Shown: positions 24,841-37,626 of the stretch, in pieces
Layout of the letters: every line of letters starts with the position of its first letter
Position numbering within the stretch: position 1 is the first letter of the stretch
DNA from: Campylorhamphus procurvoides
Lineage: Eukaryota > Chordata > Aves > Passeriformes > Dendrocolaptidae
Assembly: GCA_013396655.1 (NCBI GenBank)
Contig: WBMV01004382.1
Location: 186,001 to 250,000 of the forward strand
Direction: 5' to 3'
DNA: 64,000 nt
Made by a program: the position numbers and the translations under genes
Notes under the pieces: model-generated
The model's database searches: none
The model's input: the letters and a program-made list of their open reading frames with translations, nothing else
What the model was told of the DNA's origin: nothing

Positions 24841-27800
24841 CTCCTGGGAACTCCCTATGGATGGAGCCTTAGGGACCAGAGTTGCCTCCTGGACAGATAG
24901 AGGACTGACCCCTAATTTTGTTACCTCCAGTCCAACGCAGTCACAGCAAAGTCCGTCCTGGCCACTCTTTGCTGATTTAGGCTGGTGTAATTGAGGCCAG
25001 ATTGAGCCCTGGAACCTTCAGAGAGACTCTTCCGCTCTTCCTGCCCCTGGGATTAAGCACTGAAATCTCTGTGCTAAAACCCTCTTTGAACAGGGATGGC
25101 AGATAATGCACAAACTGATTAAAAAAAAAACCCAGCACTGGGGAAAGTTAAATATTAAAGAGCCAAAGCCCAGTTTTAACTGCTGGTGCCGTCCCGCCTT
25201 CATCTCATGCCAACTGCCTCCAGGATACATGTGCTGACACTGAATTTCTACCTCACAAAAGCAGTCGCAGCGTGGGCTTTAAACTCAGCCCGTTAACACT
25301 GGGATAGGAAGCAGCAACATAGAACAAAGGCAGTGAGGGGGCTCCTCCAGCCGGCACTCACTCTGACCGTGCCCAATCCATCCCTGCAGTATCACAGGGT
25401 ATGGTGCCCCCTGCCCCAGTGAGGCATTTTTCCCCTTTGACTTCCCAGCATTAGTAGGACAGAAATATTTTGCTGCCCGCTTTGTCCTGCTATAACTAAA
25501 CTATAATTTTCACTAGCAGAGAGGGGGGATTTGGGAGAAACATCTGGTCTCGTTTCATCAGGATAACAGCTCTGTCTCTATTTATACACACGCTGGGATC
25601 GTTGTGGCTCTCAGCTGTTCTTCTCCTGACAGCCCCTTTCAAGCTGCCGTGTCCTGCTCCGTTGGGTCGAGGCCAGGCTGCTGCCCCATGAAACAGGAAC
25701 CAGGGCAAGTCCACAATAAAATGTGGACTTGTGAGAGCTTGTCCTCTCCACACTTGGTGCTTGCTGTCTGCTGGGCTGGTGACAATGTGCCTTGATGGAT
25801 GGTTGCTCCTGTCCTTCTGTCCTGGTGGAGAAAGCAGGGAAAACCCATCCAACTAGGCAGTTTGTTGGAACTGAATGATCTTTAAGGCCCCTTCCAACCC
25901 AAACTGTTCTATGACTGGTAAAATAATAGCAATTTTCTCAGCAATCCAAATCAAAATCCAGACTTTGCTAGTCAGGGATCAGGCCTGCAACGAGCCAGCC
26001 TCATTGGTCTGAACACACTGACCTCAACAGTCTGAATTTTTCTCTAAAATCACAATGTGGATTTTGGAGGAAAATTCAGACTGTGGAGGAAAGACCAGCT
26101 GGCCATGGCTTTTCTCTACAAGGTGTTAGCAGATAAACTGTGACCCTGCAGAGACACGTGAGGGTCAGAGACTCTGCTTGGGAAGGCAGCACGTCCTACT
26201 TAATTCACCATGGTGGGAAAAATCCACTCTGCTGCCTCCACTCCAGTGCTCACAAGACATCACATCTCATCCACCATGTTTAAAAAAACCCTCAAGTCAA
26301 ATGGCCAAGTACCTGGAAAATTACCACACCACACATTTGGCAGTGAATGGAGCGCTCATCCCCTGGACGATGGGGGTGTGTAGGTCGGCATTAATCATCT
26401 CGAGGAGGTCTGTCCCACTGCCCTGCTTTTCCCTCTCCTCCCATCCTCGTCCATTTCTATCTCCACGTGCCCCCAAAACACAGCTGGTTCACCATCACTC
26501 CCCCTCTTCTTTTCAGCAGGTCTGCACTGCTTATTAATAATTTTCTGACACAGCTGCTAGAGGAGAAACAACTCAGAGACACTGGTTTTGTAAGCTAAAC
26601 TAGACCAGCATTTTCAGATGCTCCTATTGATTGTACTGGGGTTTCAAACTCCCTGGAGCAGGATTGGATTTCACCTTGTGTTTATACCATCTAATGGGAT
26701 CCTGCCCCTTCAATATACTCCTTCAGAACACTGTTTTCAGCTGTGACCCGAGGCTGAGCAGATCAATATTTGTTTACTCAGCTCTCATTTTCCTATGCAC
26801 TTGGTAATCCAAGTCCACCAAAGGCAAGAGAAAGGGCCACTCCTGCCTATTGCATGACTCAGACAGAAATCTGGACCCTTTCTGCAGCACCAGCCTTTCA
26901 GAGCAATTCTTGAGCAGGAAATATGACTCAGTCCTGGGAGAACATCATCCAAATATGAACCCTGATGATTCTGTAGACAGCCTGGGACAAGGGGTAGACA
27001 GTTAAGCCTTTATGAGCTCCTCTCTTCTGTGACTCTTCTAGCTGGGAAACACTTTTTTTTTTCTTATCTGAGTCAGTCCTTTTGTAGCATATTGAGTACC
27101 TTTGCAAAATGTGTCAGAAGTGCACCAAACCAGCCAATTTCTGTCTAATTGATGAGCAACATCCTCTCAACCTGAGCAAAACTACTTAGAGGAGACTAAG
27201 GGAGCAGCCTGAGATAACAGCACCTTATCCTGCCAACGGGATGCTCTTAGGGTGGAATCTGTCTTCATCCCAAGCCTTTTATGAAAAGCAAATGTGAAGG
27301 CATGCACAGCACTGATTTTTATTTCTTTTCCCCCCCTCATGGGATTTGTGGAGTTCTGATTTTGGATCTCTTCTTTGGCCAAACAGCTCAAGGAATGGCT
27401 GGATGTGGTCGTGCCAGGGTACCTGAATTCTGATCAAAGGCACTCACAAGTCAGCACAGGGCCTTTGTTAAAGGAGGTGGAGGTTCCTCTCTGTCTGCTG
27501 GATCTGCTCAAATCCTCTGCTCTTACAACATGTCCCCTTGCCTTGCAGGTCAGGAATATCCAGACATAAATTCTTCAGCCTGTCAAAGGCAGTCAGCTGG
27601 CTTTAAAGGCAAAATGACTTTTTTTTTTTCAATTTCTCTTTCTAATAGTGGCTGCCTGTCTGCTGCTGCCCTGACTTTAAAACAAAATAACCAGCCTCCA
27701 GCAACCTTCAGAACAGATCTGTAAAACTCTCCAGCTGAATCTAACAAGCAAAGGCAAGACTGTGACAAACCTGTCAGCTTTCTCTTCATGAGTTGGATCA

Positions 27801-29049
27801 TCTTCGGGGAGCCCAGGACTGGCATTTAAAAATGTAGCCTTTGAACCAGTCCTTTTTTTGTGATAAAGCTGGTCCCCAGGACACTGGGGAGGTGATGACA
27901 GCAGATGCTGTGATGAGTCAGTGCAAAGAAGGTCGTGGGATGGACTTGGGGTCAGCAAAAGGCTGCAGTTACTGAACTGTGCTCAGCCAAAGATGTTTAG
28001 GTTTTATCTTTGGGCAAGAAATGAGGTCAACAAGGAAGGAATGATTTATTTGTCCCTGTTTTTCTTATCAGTTTCCCAGTTAGATGACTCGGCTTGAACT
28101 TTGGGCAAAGAATAATCACTAGATTTATCTGCATCTCCAGCAACATGGGCTCCTTTCTCTGGACTGCCTGTATTATGAATTTAATCAACTTCTCTCTGCT
28201 ATATTTTTGTCTCCCTTGCCCAAACAGATGGGTTCCCTTCCTTCTCTATTGTGAATCGAGACAGATACAAATAAATAGGCACTTGTGCTCTGTTGTTTGG
28301 TTACCTAGAGAGGCTGTTGTTTGCAAATAAAGGCTGTACCAGGACACAAATAACCTCGTTTGGTGTACCCTGGACATGGCTTTTCATTAAAAATACTGTG
28401 TGGGGTCCCCCAAGCTGCACTTGCAGATTTACCCTCAGAGTTGAGTGCAGAGGCAGTGGGAGCATCCACCAAACACGAGTGATCAAGAGCACTGTGAGAT
28501 GCCGACATTTCACGAGAAAGGAGGAGCAAACTCCTCCTCTCCCCTCCCAGTCCTTCAACCTATTGTGCCTTTAGATGTTTGAATAAATAAAGGAAGAACA
28601 CTGCTCTGGAGCTCGTCACAGCTCACGTACACATAAAGACAACATCCAGCCTTCTCCCCTGTCCTGAGAGCAGACCTGACAGCTGCTACACATTCCCTTG
28701 GGCCACAAACAGGAGCTGCTTGTGGTTTTACAGGGGCTGGATGCCAGTCTGGGGAATTTTCTCCTGGACCACAGGAGACCACACAGAAGCAATTGACTGT
28801 ACCTGTCTGCTCAGAAGGCTGAGTCCAGCCCACCAGGAGGGCACCTGCAAAGATGCTGGGATGGAGATGCATCCCTGCCTGTCACCTGGGAGCCTCCTAG
28901 GAGCAGAGCCTGTCCCTCAGGGTGATGGCTCTGGGGGGTCCTCATCAAGCAGCAGGTCTTGGTGACATGACTAAGATACTCAGTCCCTGTTCAAAACACA
29001 GAGATCATTAAAGCTACATGCCAGTGCTTGTACTGGTTCAGGCTGCATG
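24841..29049. other. Intergenic with one CR1 scrap
   Basis: Apart from the CR1 tail at 25861-25916 this is unique DNA. Small frames such as 25496-25852 minus and 26178-26537 plus were read and match nothing I recognise. No RNA gene was seen. Confidence 0.6.
25861..25916 (+). mobile_element. CR1 3' terminal scrap
   Basis: Contains ATGATCTTTAAGGCCCCTTCC followed by AACCCAAACTGTTCTATGACT, the last ~50 bases of CR1 in plus orientation, with no element body to the left. Confidence 0.85.
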
Positions 29050-29208
29050 TGGTCACAACACCAAGCCTGTCTGAGTTCCAGAAGGGCTTGGACAGTGCTC
29101 TGAAGCACATGGTGGAGTTCTTGCGGATGTCCTGCATAGGGCCAAGAGTTGGACCTGATGATCTGGATGGGTCCCTTTCAACTCAGCATATTTTATGATT
29201 CTGTGTGG
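29050..29208 (+). mobile_element. CR1 3' end fragment, subfamily with the AACTCAGCATATT tail
   Basis: Shows GAAGGGCTTGGACAGTGCTCT, a diverged form of the CR1 segment before the tail, then TTGGACCTGATGATCTGGAT, GGTCCCTTTCAACTCAGCAT and a TATGATTCTGTG end. Plus orientation and 5' truncated. Confidence 0.75.
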
Positions 29209-31324
29209 GAATCACAGAATTGGACCATACAAAAGAAAACTAAGTCTCAGAGCAGAAAGTGCCTTGTAGTGGAAAATGGCTTTGTGGTGCTGGTCACAGT
29301 AGCCTTCAACCCAAAGAGTAGAACCAAGATTTAGGGTTGTAAGGAGGAGATTCAAGGCAGTGGTACAGGGGCAGGCTGACAGTCATAAAAACATCTTGGC
29401 CACTTGAGAAGAAACGCCTGAACATCAGCACCTCCACTGAACAAGGTTATAACCATATGGCAAAACCAGCCACAGTCAGAGCAGTGATGTAGCTTTGCAT
29501 TTCTGAGCAGTATTTTCTCCTGAGAAGGCCTGGGCTTCCTTGGTTACCATGTAAGCCTCAGGTCTCACTCCTCAGGCTTTTGTTTTGCCTGCCAGGGTCT
29601 CTGCAAGGATTTTGGTGTTCTCTTCCCCTTGGTGAGGAATTACAAACCTCCTTGGGTGTTTATTTTAAGAGATGGGCTGCAACATCCCTTCAGGGTTTAC
29701 GCGCTGCCTATGCTGTGCCTACATAGCATTTGGGGCATCAGATGTTCTACCTCAATTCAAAGTGTCCCAGGATACTTTGCCGTGCTTTTTCAGGAATAAA
29801 GCAAGCTTTTGGAGCACAGATGACAGCAGTGCAGTCCATACAGGAGGAGAGAGAACCCTGAAGGTGTTGAGCAGACCAGGTTAACACTCAGTGCTGCAGC
29901 ACCAGAGCAAGACAATCAGGATGGGATGGTATCCTTTTTACAGTCCTTATTCTGCCCTTAATTACAAGCTTAAGTGGTGGCTAAAAAAGATGATCCAAAA
30001 CAAATAAATTGAGCTGCTGCTCTAATTAAGCAGCTTTTGCTGTGTGCAGTGAGCCAGACCCATCTGTGACATAGTTCAGCAGAGGCCAGGAGGGCTCTAC
30101 ACAGGATTCATTTCAGTTGGATCTGAACTGCTCCAAGGAGGAACTGACCATCCTGTTCCTACACTGCTGGCTGAGAAACACCACTCCATCCCTCAGATGG
30201 TCATCCTGGAAAGAGGCACAGTCGTTCACAGACACTGAGGTTGGTTGCATCTGCCTTTATGACAAGTACATTAAGGTGAGTCCTTCCTTGCTTATGGGAG
30301 GGAAGCTGGAAGCTGTTGGGAAGCAGCATTTATTTCTCTGGCCAGAAAATGCCACAGCAATGACACTTCGTGGCTGTGCCCCTGTTTTTTAAGCAGCTCC
30401 GTGCAGCAGAGACAAGAAGCAATTACTACTGGCCTTATGCTTATTTGATGGATGAAATGAGCTGACAGACTCCCTGTGGCAAAGTGCAGCAAAAGGCTTT
30501 TCAAGTTGTCCACTTCATCTCACAGGTAAGGGCTGATGCGTGGCAAGGGCAGATGGGAAGGACAGCAGATATGAAGGGAGCCCATGCTGTGTCTGCCCTG
30601 CACATGCACAGCTTTAATCCCAGGAGCCTGAACTCCCAAACCACAGCCAGTGCTCCCATGAGCCTCCACTGTCCAGATGTGCAGTGCCTGATCCTCTCTG
30701 CAGGTACAGTCTGAAATGTGTAGGGCTCCCTGTCCACGAGTGCAGATTTTGCCTGAGAAACACTAAGCATCCATGAGACATGTAGGATATCCTTCCTCCT
30801 GACTATGTTTTCCCTGGGGAGTGTAGTCTCAGCACTGTGCTTTCTATGACCACAGCTGGTATTTTAATATCCACTTGTCCCAGAGAAGAGCCAGTTCACG
30901 ATCCTTTTGCAGGATTCTGATCCAAGTTGTGCATATCTAGTAACATGATATGTCTAAAACCAGTACCAGTGCTCAGCTTGAGCCTGCTCCCTCCTCCTTC
31001 ACACCACCACAACACACCAGGGCTCACAACAGGCACTCTCTCCCCAGGCTACTAAAATACCATTTATTGGAGCTAACCCTAGAAGGTAAAAGGGGATAAA
31101 CAGAAAATCTCACATCCATTCAGTTGCAGTGCATCCCACATTGTGGCACATCTGCTGGAGCTCTGGGCAGGGCACAGATCCTGTCTCTCAGTCCCATAGC
31201 TTTTGCTTTGGTCTTCAGAGCTCTTGCAGGATCTTGTTAGAGGAAATCACCTCTCTTCCTCATCCTGAGTGCCAGAGAAGAGAATGATCACAGGCAAACA
31301 CGTGCTTCACTTGGAGATAAAGAC

Positions 31325-31364
31325 ACACAGGTGGTGTGATCACCACACAGGTGGTGTGATCACC
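31325..31364. repeat. Perfect 2 x 20 bp direct repeat
   Basis: The unit ACACAGGTGGTGTGATCACC occurs twice back to back (31325-31344 and 31345-31364). Each unit contains the short palindrome TGATCA. Probably a local slippage duplication. Confidence 0.9.
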
Positions 31365-33483
31365 ACTGCCAAGCAGGAGCTGCCTCCAATGCACTCAGTG
31401 AGCAAAGTTTACTCTGTGGCAAGGAACAGGCATGGCAGGACATGGGATGGGCAGCCACACTGGCCATATGGCCCAGCCCAGCCCTGTGCCTCTGTAGGGT
31501 TACTGCTGTGTGGAGCAGTAACTGCTGGATGTACCCTGAGTGTTCCCCTTAGGGTCATAACGCTACCAAATAGCCACACTGACTTCTCCAAACCCAAATT
31601 TGTCACCTCATACTCCCTCCCCCACATGCGTTCCCATCCGCCTTCTGGACAGAGAGTTATTATGAGGCTCTTCAGCCCAAGGAGCACATTATTTTCTCTG
31701 AAAATAGTTCTCCAAAAATCATGCACAAACAGCAGCACAGCTTTGGAGCCCGTAATGCCCCGAGGGGAAGGGATGAACTTGTGGTTAAACCATGGGACAG
31801 AGAGTCAGCAGATTGGGGATTCTCATCCCCATCTCTCTGTGGCTCTGTGAGCTCTGACTCAACCCACGGCCCCTGCATGTTTGGTTTCCCCATCGGGAAA
31901 ACCGGGGTGATGACACACTGCAATGGCAGCACACAGCCCTTTATTGCTGCTGGGAACCCACCACATGCTTCTGCAAAGGAACACTCTCCCTGCTAAAAAA
32001 TCGAGCCTTTGGAATGCAAAATGCCCCTCTGCAAAGTTTTCCACCGGTGTGGTTCACTGAATCTACAAAGATCTACTTAGACACTTTAAATATTTACCCA
32101 GTATTGAAAGCATCAGTCAGTGCTTGATGTCCAGTTCCCTGTGGATGCACAGCCCTGCCCTGGGATGCTGTGCTGAGATCAGGACTGCCAGGAGCTGCAG
32201 TGACCATCCTGCCTCGTAAGGCCCCCTGGGGTGGGACAGGGCACCCTTTCTTTCCCCCCCATCCATTCCTCTCTCCCCTTCAGCACTCTGTCTCTCCCAG
32301 GTGTGCCCACAGCTCAGCCCTCTGGTAGTGCTTTCTTTGCTTCCCTCCCAAGCTCAGCAGTTTGATCCCACAATGGGCTTTGCTCTTTGCTCCCACACCA
32401 CCATGCTGGAGCATCCCAAAGATACTCCTCAGCTTCTTTTGGAAGGGCTTTATGAAACTGCTCAGACAAGAGGATGATCGTCTTTCCTCCTGTCAGCTCT
32501 TGTGTTTCAGGGTGGGCATCCTGGGACAAGCCTCCTTGGAGAAGAGATGCTCAGGGCTACCAAGCTGGCAAAACTTCTGCTCATGTGGGATGTCCCATCC
32601 CCTCCTCTGCATCCCCACCAAGCACAGTGATCACTGCAAAGGCTTTGGCATTTGATGGATACCTGAAAACACTCTAATGCCCTTATACTGGGGAAGTAAA
32701 TCAACTCATTTTTCTCCAGTGAGCTTGTACCTGCCCTGCCTGGTCTTGTCTCCAGGATTTGCTGTTCCTTTGTTCCCCGCTTTCAGCTCAAATCATCTTC
32801 CTTTCCAGGGCCCTCTTTTCTTTGGATCTCCCCTGCTGTTCTTGTCCCTCTGCAAACATTACTGCCAGGGCAGTGGCCACCAGCTTCACTCACCAGAGCA
32901 AGCCTTACTCTGGGCATTTCACAGTGTCTCCAGCCCCCTCTCTGAAACCTCTGCCTTGTCCACTTGCACTGAAACTCTCCCCAGAATAAGTGGCTGACTC
33001 TTTCAAACTCTGACCCTTGAGTGCTGCATTAGCAAGGAAAAGTCACCTCTCCTCACCAATACATCTCCAGGATCTTTACTGAGAAGGTGTTTGTCTCCCC
33101 TTTACGAGTGTGGGCACTGAACTTACACAGCTGGCTTGGCCATGCCCTCCAGGTGGAGAAGCAGCAGCAGAGCTGGAAGATGTTTGAAGTCCCTTCCCAG
33201 TGAAGTGGCCTAAGAACAGGACATATAAACAAAGGTTATATGCAGGTATCAAAAGGTGTAGAAGGCTGAAGGAAAGAGGAAAGTTAAATCTGGGGTGCAA
33301 GGTAGCATGATGTTCCAATCTCATTGCCCTCCCACATGTCACCTCTAGTGTCCACCAGCACATCCCAGCACACACCCCCAGCACTGAGGAGTGTCCAGGA
33401 CCCAATTCCCATGTTCCTGGAAAGAGCAGAGCTCTGAAAAACGTGGGGTTTATTTTTCCAAAGTATTTGTACTGGAGAAAGGA

Positions 33484-33790
33484 GATATCAGGCTTAAAAT
33501 CCACAGGGCCTCACATACCTCACCCAGGAATCCACAAAAGTGTCCTGTAATGGCCAAAGACTGAAAGAACAAACATCCCAAACTGAAGCACAGCACAAAA
33601 CTGTTCTTGAGCCACAGCTGCTCTTCTGTGCATGCTGGCCATTTTCCAGCAGCTCCCATGGGACAACAGGCCACATATCAGGAAAACCATGCTTAAATCT
33701 GCCAGGCCTCATGTACCTGTGCACAGGAGCTAAAATCCACACAAGTCCCTTGTAATGATCAACACAGACTGGAAGAACAAACACCCTTTA
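33484..33790. repeat. Diverged tandem duplication, period about 190 bp
   Basis: The segment at about 33484-33590 resembles the one at about 33673-33785. Shared order of words: ATATCAGG, CTTAAA, GGCCTCA, TACCT, CCACA, AAGTG or AAGTC, CCTGTAATG or CTTGTAATG, GACTG, and GAAGAACAAACA. Similarity is interrupted by short insertions, so the duplication is old. Confidence 0.6.
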
Positions 33791-33915
33791 ATGCGTGGGC
33801 AATGCTTACATGGTCCTTCTCACTTCAAGCCCCTCATGCTGACCATCTCCTTTGGTTCTCCAGTCCAGGAGTGGCATCTCTTGTGCCTTGATCACAATCC
33901 TGAAAGTCCAAAGGT

Positions 33916-34701
33916 GTGGAAATGTCTCCTTTCCTCTGCAAATACACACCGGGAATCTCTCCTAAAGAAATCGCATCCCAGCGTAGCAAAGCGGTCTCTG
34001 GGCTGTTGCTGCCATCTTCTGCCCACCTGGTGCTTTGCTGCTCGCAGCTTCCCCGGCCTCTGGCCCCTGTGCGAGCTAAAGGAGGCAAGAAAATGTGGGA
34101 ATACAAGAGTTTGGGAATGGGCTCGCGGTCCCTCGTCGGGCGCTGTGGGTGGAGGTCTCCCCCTCCGAGCCTTGGCACCGTGGGTGTGGATGTGGGTGAG
34201 GGATGCCAAGCTCTGCTGATGGAGAAGGAACAGGCTCTGCGTGAGGAGTCACATTCAAAAGATGAAGGAGGTAAAATATATGCAGTTAATGCCATTGCTA
34301 AGTGGACTGTTACTAGACACAGCATGAGCTGCTCACAGTTCTTCCTGAAAACACAGGGAAATGAAATGTTTAATTCAGAGAGAACAGCAGGACTATGTGA
34401 TTTCTCTCCTGACACCCATCCAATAAGGGGCTTTTGGCAGGGATACAGAGTAGGTGGTGTGACTGGCACTAAAGCTGTGGCAGCAGAGCATGTCTTTCAT
34501 CAGAAAGTAAGGATACAGAGCCTTTGTTTTTCAAAATTGCAAAGACTTTTGTCTTTTTTTTCAAGGTTTTTGTTCTGCCTAAATTGCTGCCTTGCAACCC
34601 TCAGATTAGTTTTTCTCTCACTCTGGCACCACTGGCAGAGCAGGATGCCTGAGGGGAGTTTTTCCAAACAATGGGCTGTTAAAATATGTAAAAACAATTA
34701 A
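33916..34701 (+). other. Unrecognised 261-codon open frame, probably not coding
   Basis: The longest uninterrupted reading frame in the window that does not cross the gap. I recognise no domain, signal peptide or family in its translation. Its first third lies in a mildly CpG-rich patch (33970-34200), which lowers stop frequency on both strands; a 211-codon frame overlaps on the minus strand. The start context is ordinary and no splice sites were identified. It is kept only because length alone makes it worth a transcript check. Confidence 0.15.
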
Positions 34702-35959
34702 ACCAAACTTTTTCACGTAGCAGCTCGACAGAGCTTCAGCCTTGGGACTACTTGTGTCACAGGTCTTTAAGCAGATGCTGTGGCAGGTCCCTGAAGGTGT
34801 TGTACAAGGACACCAAACACCTATGGCACAATCTGGCTGGTTCTTGACCGCAGGACATGGATTCAACCTGGCTAAATGGCAGCAGGAGCTGCTCAGATTT
34901 GGGGCATAACCCCAAACCTGTGCATTTCAGCTGTCAAAAATTTGTCAAAAGAGCTGACATCTTGTCTCTTCTACACACATCTGTATAAGCTGGGGGATCA
35001 TTGCAGGTTTGCACCTTGATTTTCCCTCCCTCTAAGCAGCAGGCAATGTGCAGATCCCATGGAGCTGAGGATTGCACAGCACCAGGTGGGATGCAGCCAG
35101 GGAGAGATTCAGTGACCAGCCTTGACCTGTCGAATTTCAGCATCATGAAGTTGTCATGGGCTGCAGAAAAGGCAACTCTTGTAAACTAAACCCACACTGA
35201 GCTTCAAAACCATTAAGCACAAGCTTCCTATGAAGAATTTGGTGTTCCTGATGAACCTGTTCAGAGCTGAGAGCCCACAGGCCACATGCAGGGGTGAGTC
35301 AATTCCCCATTCCCCTCCCTGGGAAGCACCCTGGGCAGGCACCTTCACCAACCTGTCTCACCAAAGATGAGCTCAGTGTCCCAGTGTCCCTAATGGGCTC
35401 CAGGGCAGCAGCTCTGGTGTGAGGAGCAGATTCCATGCCACTCATTCTTGTCCAGGGAGCTGCAGTGGGGGTGTCCAACTCCTGGAATTTCCAGTAGCAG
35501 CCACCAGCTGCAATGCCAAGATCTCTGCTCCTCTGAAATACAGAAATGTCCCCAGGCAAAGCCACAGAGATAAAACTACACCCTGATATCCAGGCAGAGA
35601 CAGCAGCAGAGGGGGGGACAGGCTGCAGAAATCACATCTATACTTTAATCCATACCACCCTCCTCTGCCTGCTCCACAGAGGGGGCTGTCTGAATTGTAC
35701 AGGAGTGAGAGTTTCAATACAGGCTGGAGTTAATGTACTCCTGCTTGTAAAGTCAGCACCAAACACAGGTCCTTACTTAGGAGAATGTTTCACTTCATTA
35801 CATCAAAGCTGGGGCAGAGAGGAGGGGATGGATCTCCTTTCCCCAGAGGTTGTCCTTAGTGTTATCCAGCTCATCCCTGAGGGCAGGGGGGTTCTCATGG
35901 CCTGGAAACATATTGTACCTTTCAGAAATCAATGGTTTGCTTTTCTGCCGTGCCAAATA

Positions 35960-36003
35960 AATATTCTAAATGTATACATATACATATTTTAAATATATAC
36001 AAA
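35960..36003. repeat. AT-rich stretch with TATA/CATA units
   Basis: Alternating TATACATATACATAT and TTTAAATATATAC units form an AT-rich, partly self-complementary segment. No function is implied. Confidence 0.7.
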
Positions 36004-36295
36004 GAGTTGAGTCACTGGCCTCAACTTCGAACTTGCCATAAATAAAATGAAAAATCAACACAGCTCCAGCCTGAGCTGCTCTCTGCTTCTCTGAGCAGAG
36101 CACCTTCTGCATGGGGTGGTGGGTATCCCTTCAGTCTCAGGTGATAGTGGCAGCTAGGAATGAAACCAAATACGAGCTGGCTCTGAAGAGCAGCACAAGC
36201 AACATGAACTACAGCTGGAGCAGACAGAGAGGAGGTGAAGATGCTCACAAGCAGCAAAGCAGTTGTCACAGCATCGAGGCCACTGGTGGGGAGGT

Positions 36296-36495
36296 AGAAT
36301 CACAGAAAGGTTTAAGTTGGAAGGGACTTGGAAGCTCATCTCTTTCCATCCCCCTGCCATGGGCAGGGACACCTTCCCTCCAACCTGGCCTTGAACACTT
36401 CCAGGGATGGAGCAGCAACCTGTGCCAGGGCCTTCCCACCCTCACAGGGAAGGATTTCTTCCCAATATCCCATCTAAACATCTTCAAGGCAGCTC
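36296..36495 (-). mobile_element. CR1 3' end fragment
   Basis: Reverse complement of CR1: TAGAATCACAGAAAGGTTTA, GTTGGAAGGGACTTGGAAG, GGGCAGGGACACCTTCC, then CACTTCCAGGGATGGAGCAG and the CCTGTGCCAGGGCCTTCCCAC block, reaching the AAGGATTTCTTCCCAATATCC segment. It has an internal deletion at the GCTCCAAGCCCC segment. It forms part of an open frame at 36111-36851, which is therefore not credible. Confidence 0.9.
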
Positions 36496-37469
36496 TGGAA
36501 AGTTGCACTGAGATAAAAGCTCTCCTCAGTGTGCGGGTCGTGCCTCAAGATACGGTGCAAGACCCTTCAGTAGATCCATCCTCTTTCCTCCCTCTCCCTG
36601 CAGGTTGGTGTGGAAGGGCAGAATTGTGGGGATGGATTCTGCAAGAAAAAAAAATCCCCTCTATAACCCCTAATCTGTCTGCCACAGAGGCATTCCAAGT
36701 CCCTACCAGGAATATGGCTTTCTTTCTCTACTTTTTCCTCTATCTTCTCCATTGTCCAGTATTGCCAGGAGGGAAATACCCATCCCTATGTTGGAGCACT
36801 CTCCAAACTAGAAGGGGTAAGCATGGAGCAGATTCCTCAGAATTATTTTAGCAAAACTCCTTTTGTGTAGAGCCAAAGGTTTGTGTGCAGTTAGGCCCCT
36901 GGCACAGAAGTCTCCAGAGTCCTGGTTCTCTAAGAAACAAAAATATTAAATCAGGAATACCCATTTTCCCCTCACCCTTTTTAATCTTCCATTGGGATGC
37001 AGCCAGGGAGTCATTAACTACTGGCTGGGTACTGCAAGGCCAGAATTGTGATGTGCTTAATGGCAATGTCATAAACCCCCACTCATTCCCATACCAAAGG
37101 GCTTGTGTTCTTAAAGAAAAATGTGTTGGGATAATACTTTAGGAGTGGATTAGTGGATGCTGATGTGCCTTCATTTACATTTCTTCCCCCTGAGCACCTC
37201 TGAAGGTGTTCAAATAATTTTTTTTTTACTTATTCAGTGGTATTTTAATCCTTAGGGAATGGCTTAGCTCCACAGCAATATTTACATAGCCACCATGCAG
37301 CACACTCAGGGATGTGGCACAGAGGAATACCCAGGAGCTGCTCTGGTCCTGACTTAGTAGATCCTGGGAGTGAAAAATCCAGACTTGTCCCCCTTTCTTC
37401 TCTGCAAGGCTAAGCAGGGTCCCACTGGTCCCCATATGGGAGTCAGTGCAATTGGGGTGGTGAGGCACA

Positions 37470-37626
37470 GGGCGCCCACATCCCTGGAAGTGTCCAAGGC
37501 CAGGTTGGATGGGGCTTGGAGCAACCTGGGATAGTGCAATGTGTCCCTGCCCATGGCAGGGGGGTGGAATGAGATGAGCTTTAACATCCCTTTCAACCTA
37601 AACCATTCTAGGATTCTATAAAATTT
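37470..37626 (+). mobile_element. CR1 3' end fragment
   Basis: Plus orientation: ATCCCTGGAAGTGTCCAAGG, TTGGATGGGGCTTGGAGCAA, GTGTCCCTGCCCATGGCAGG, then a diverged GAGCTTTAACATCCCTTTCA and an ATTCTAGGATTCTATA end. Confidence 0.92.

Larger units (their letters stand above)
29209..36295. other. Intergenic, no recognised gene
   Basis: Unique sequence with a perfect 20-bp duplication (31325-31364), a diverged tandem duplication (33484-33790) and a long but unrecognised open frame at 33916-34701. I saw no known protein family, tRNA or rRNA. The frames at 31269-31850 plus (193 codons) and 33834-34469 minus (211 codons) look like chance openings. Confidence 0.6.

Noticed and set aside
27182..27569. 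Short frames that looked like a small coding exon pair
   Set aside because: No consistent splice sites or family resemblance; typical of random intergenic DNA.
31269..31850. 193-codon open frame on the plus strand
   Set aside because: Starts next to the 20-bp tandem duplication, has no known domain and is opposed by long frames on the other strand.
36111..36851. 246-codon open frame on the plus strand
   Set aside because: It runs through an antisense CR1 copy (36296-36495) and matches no family; the length comes partly from the repeat.
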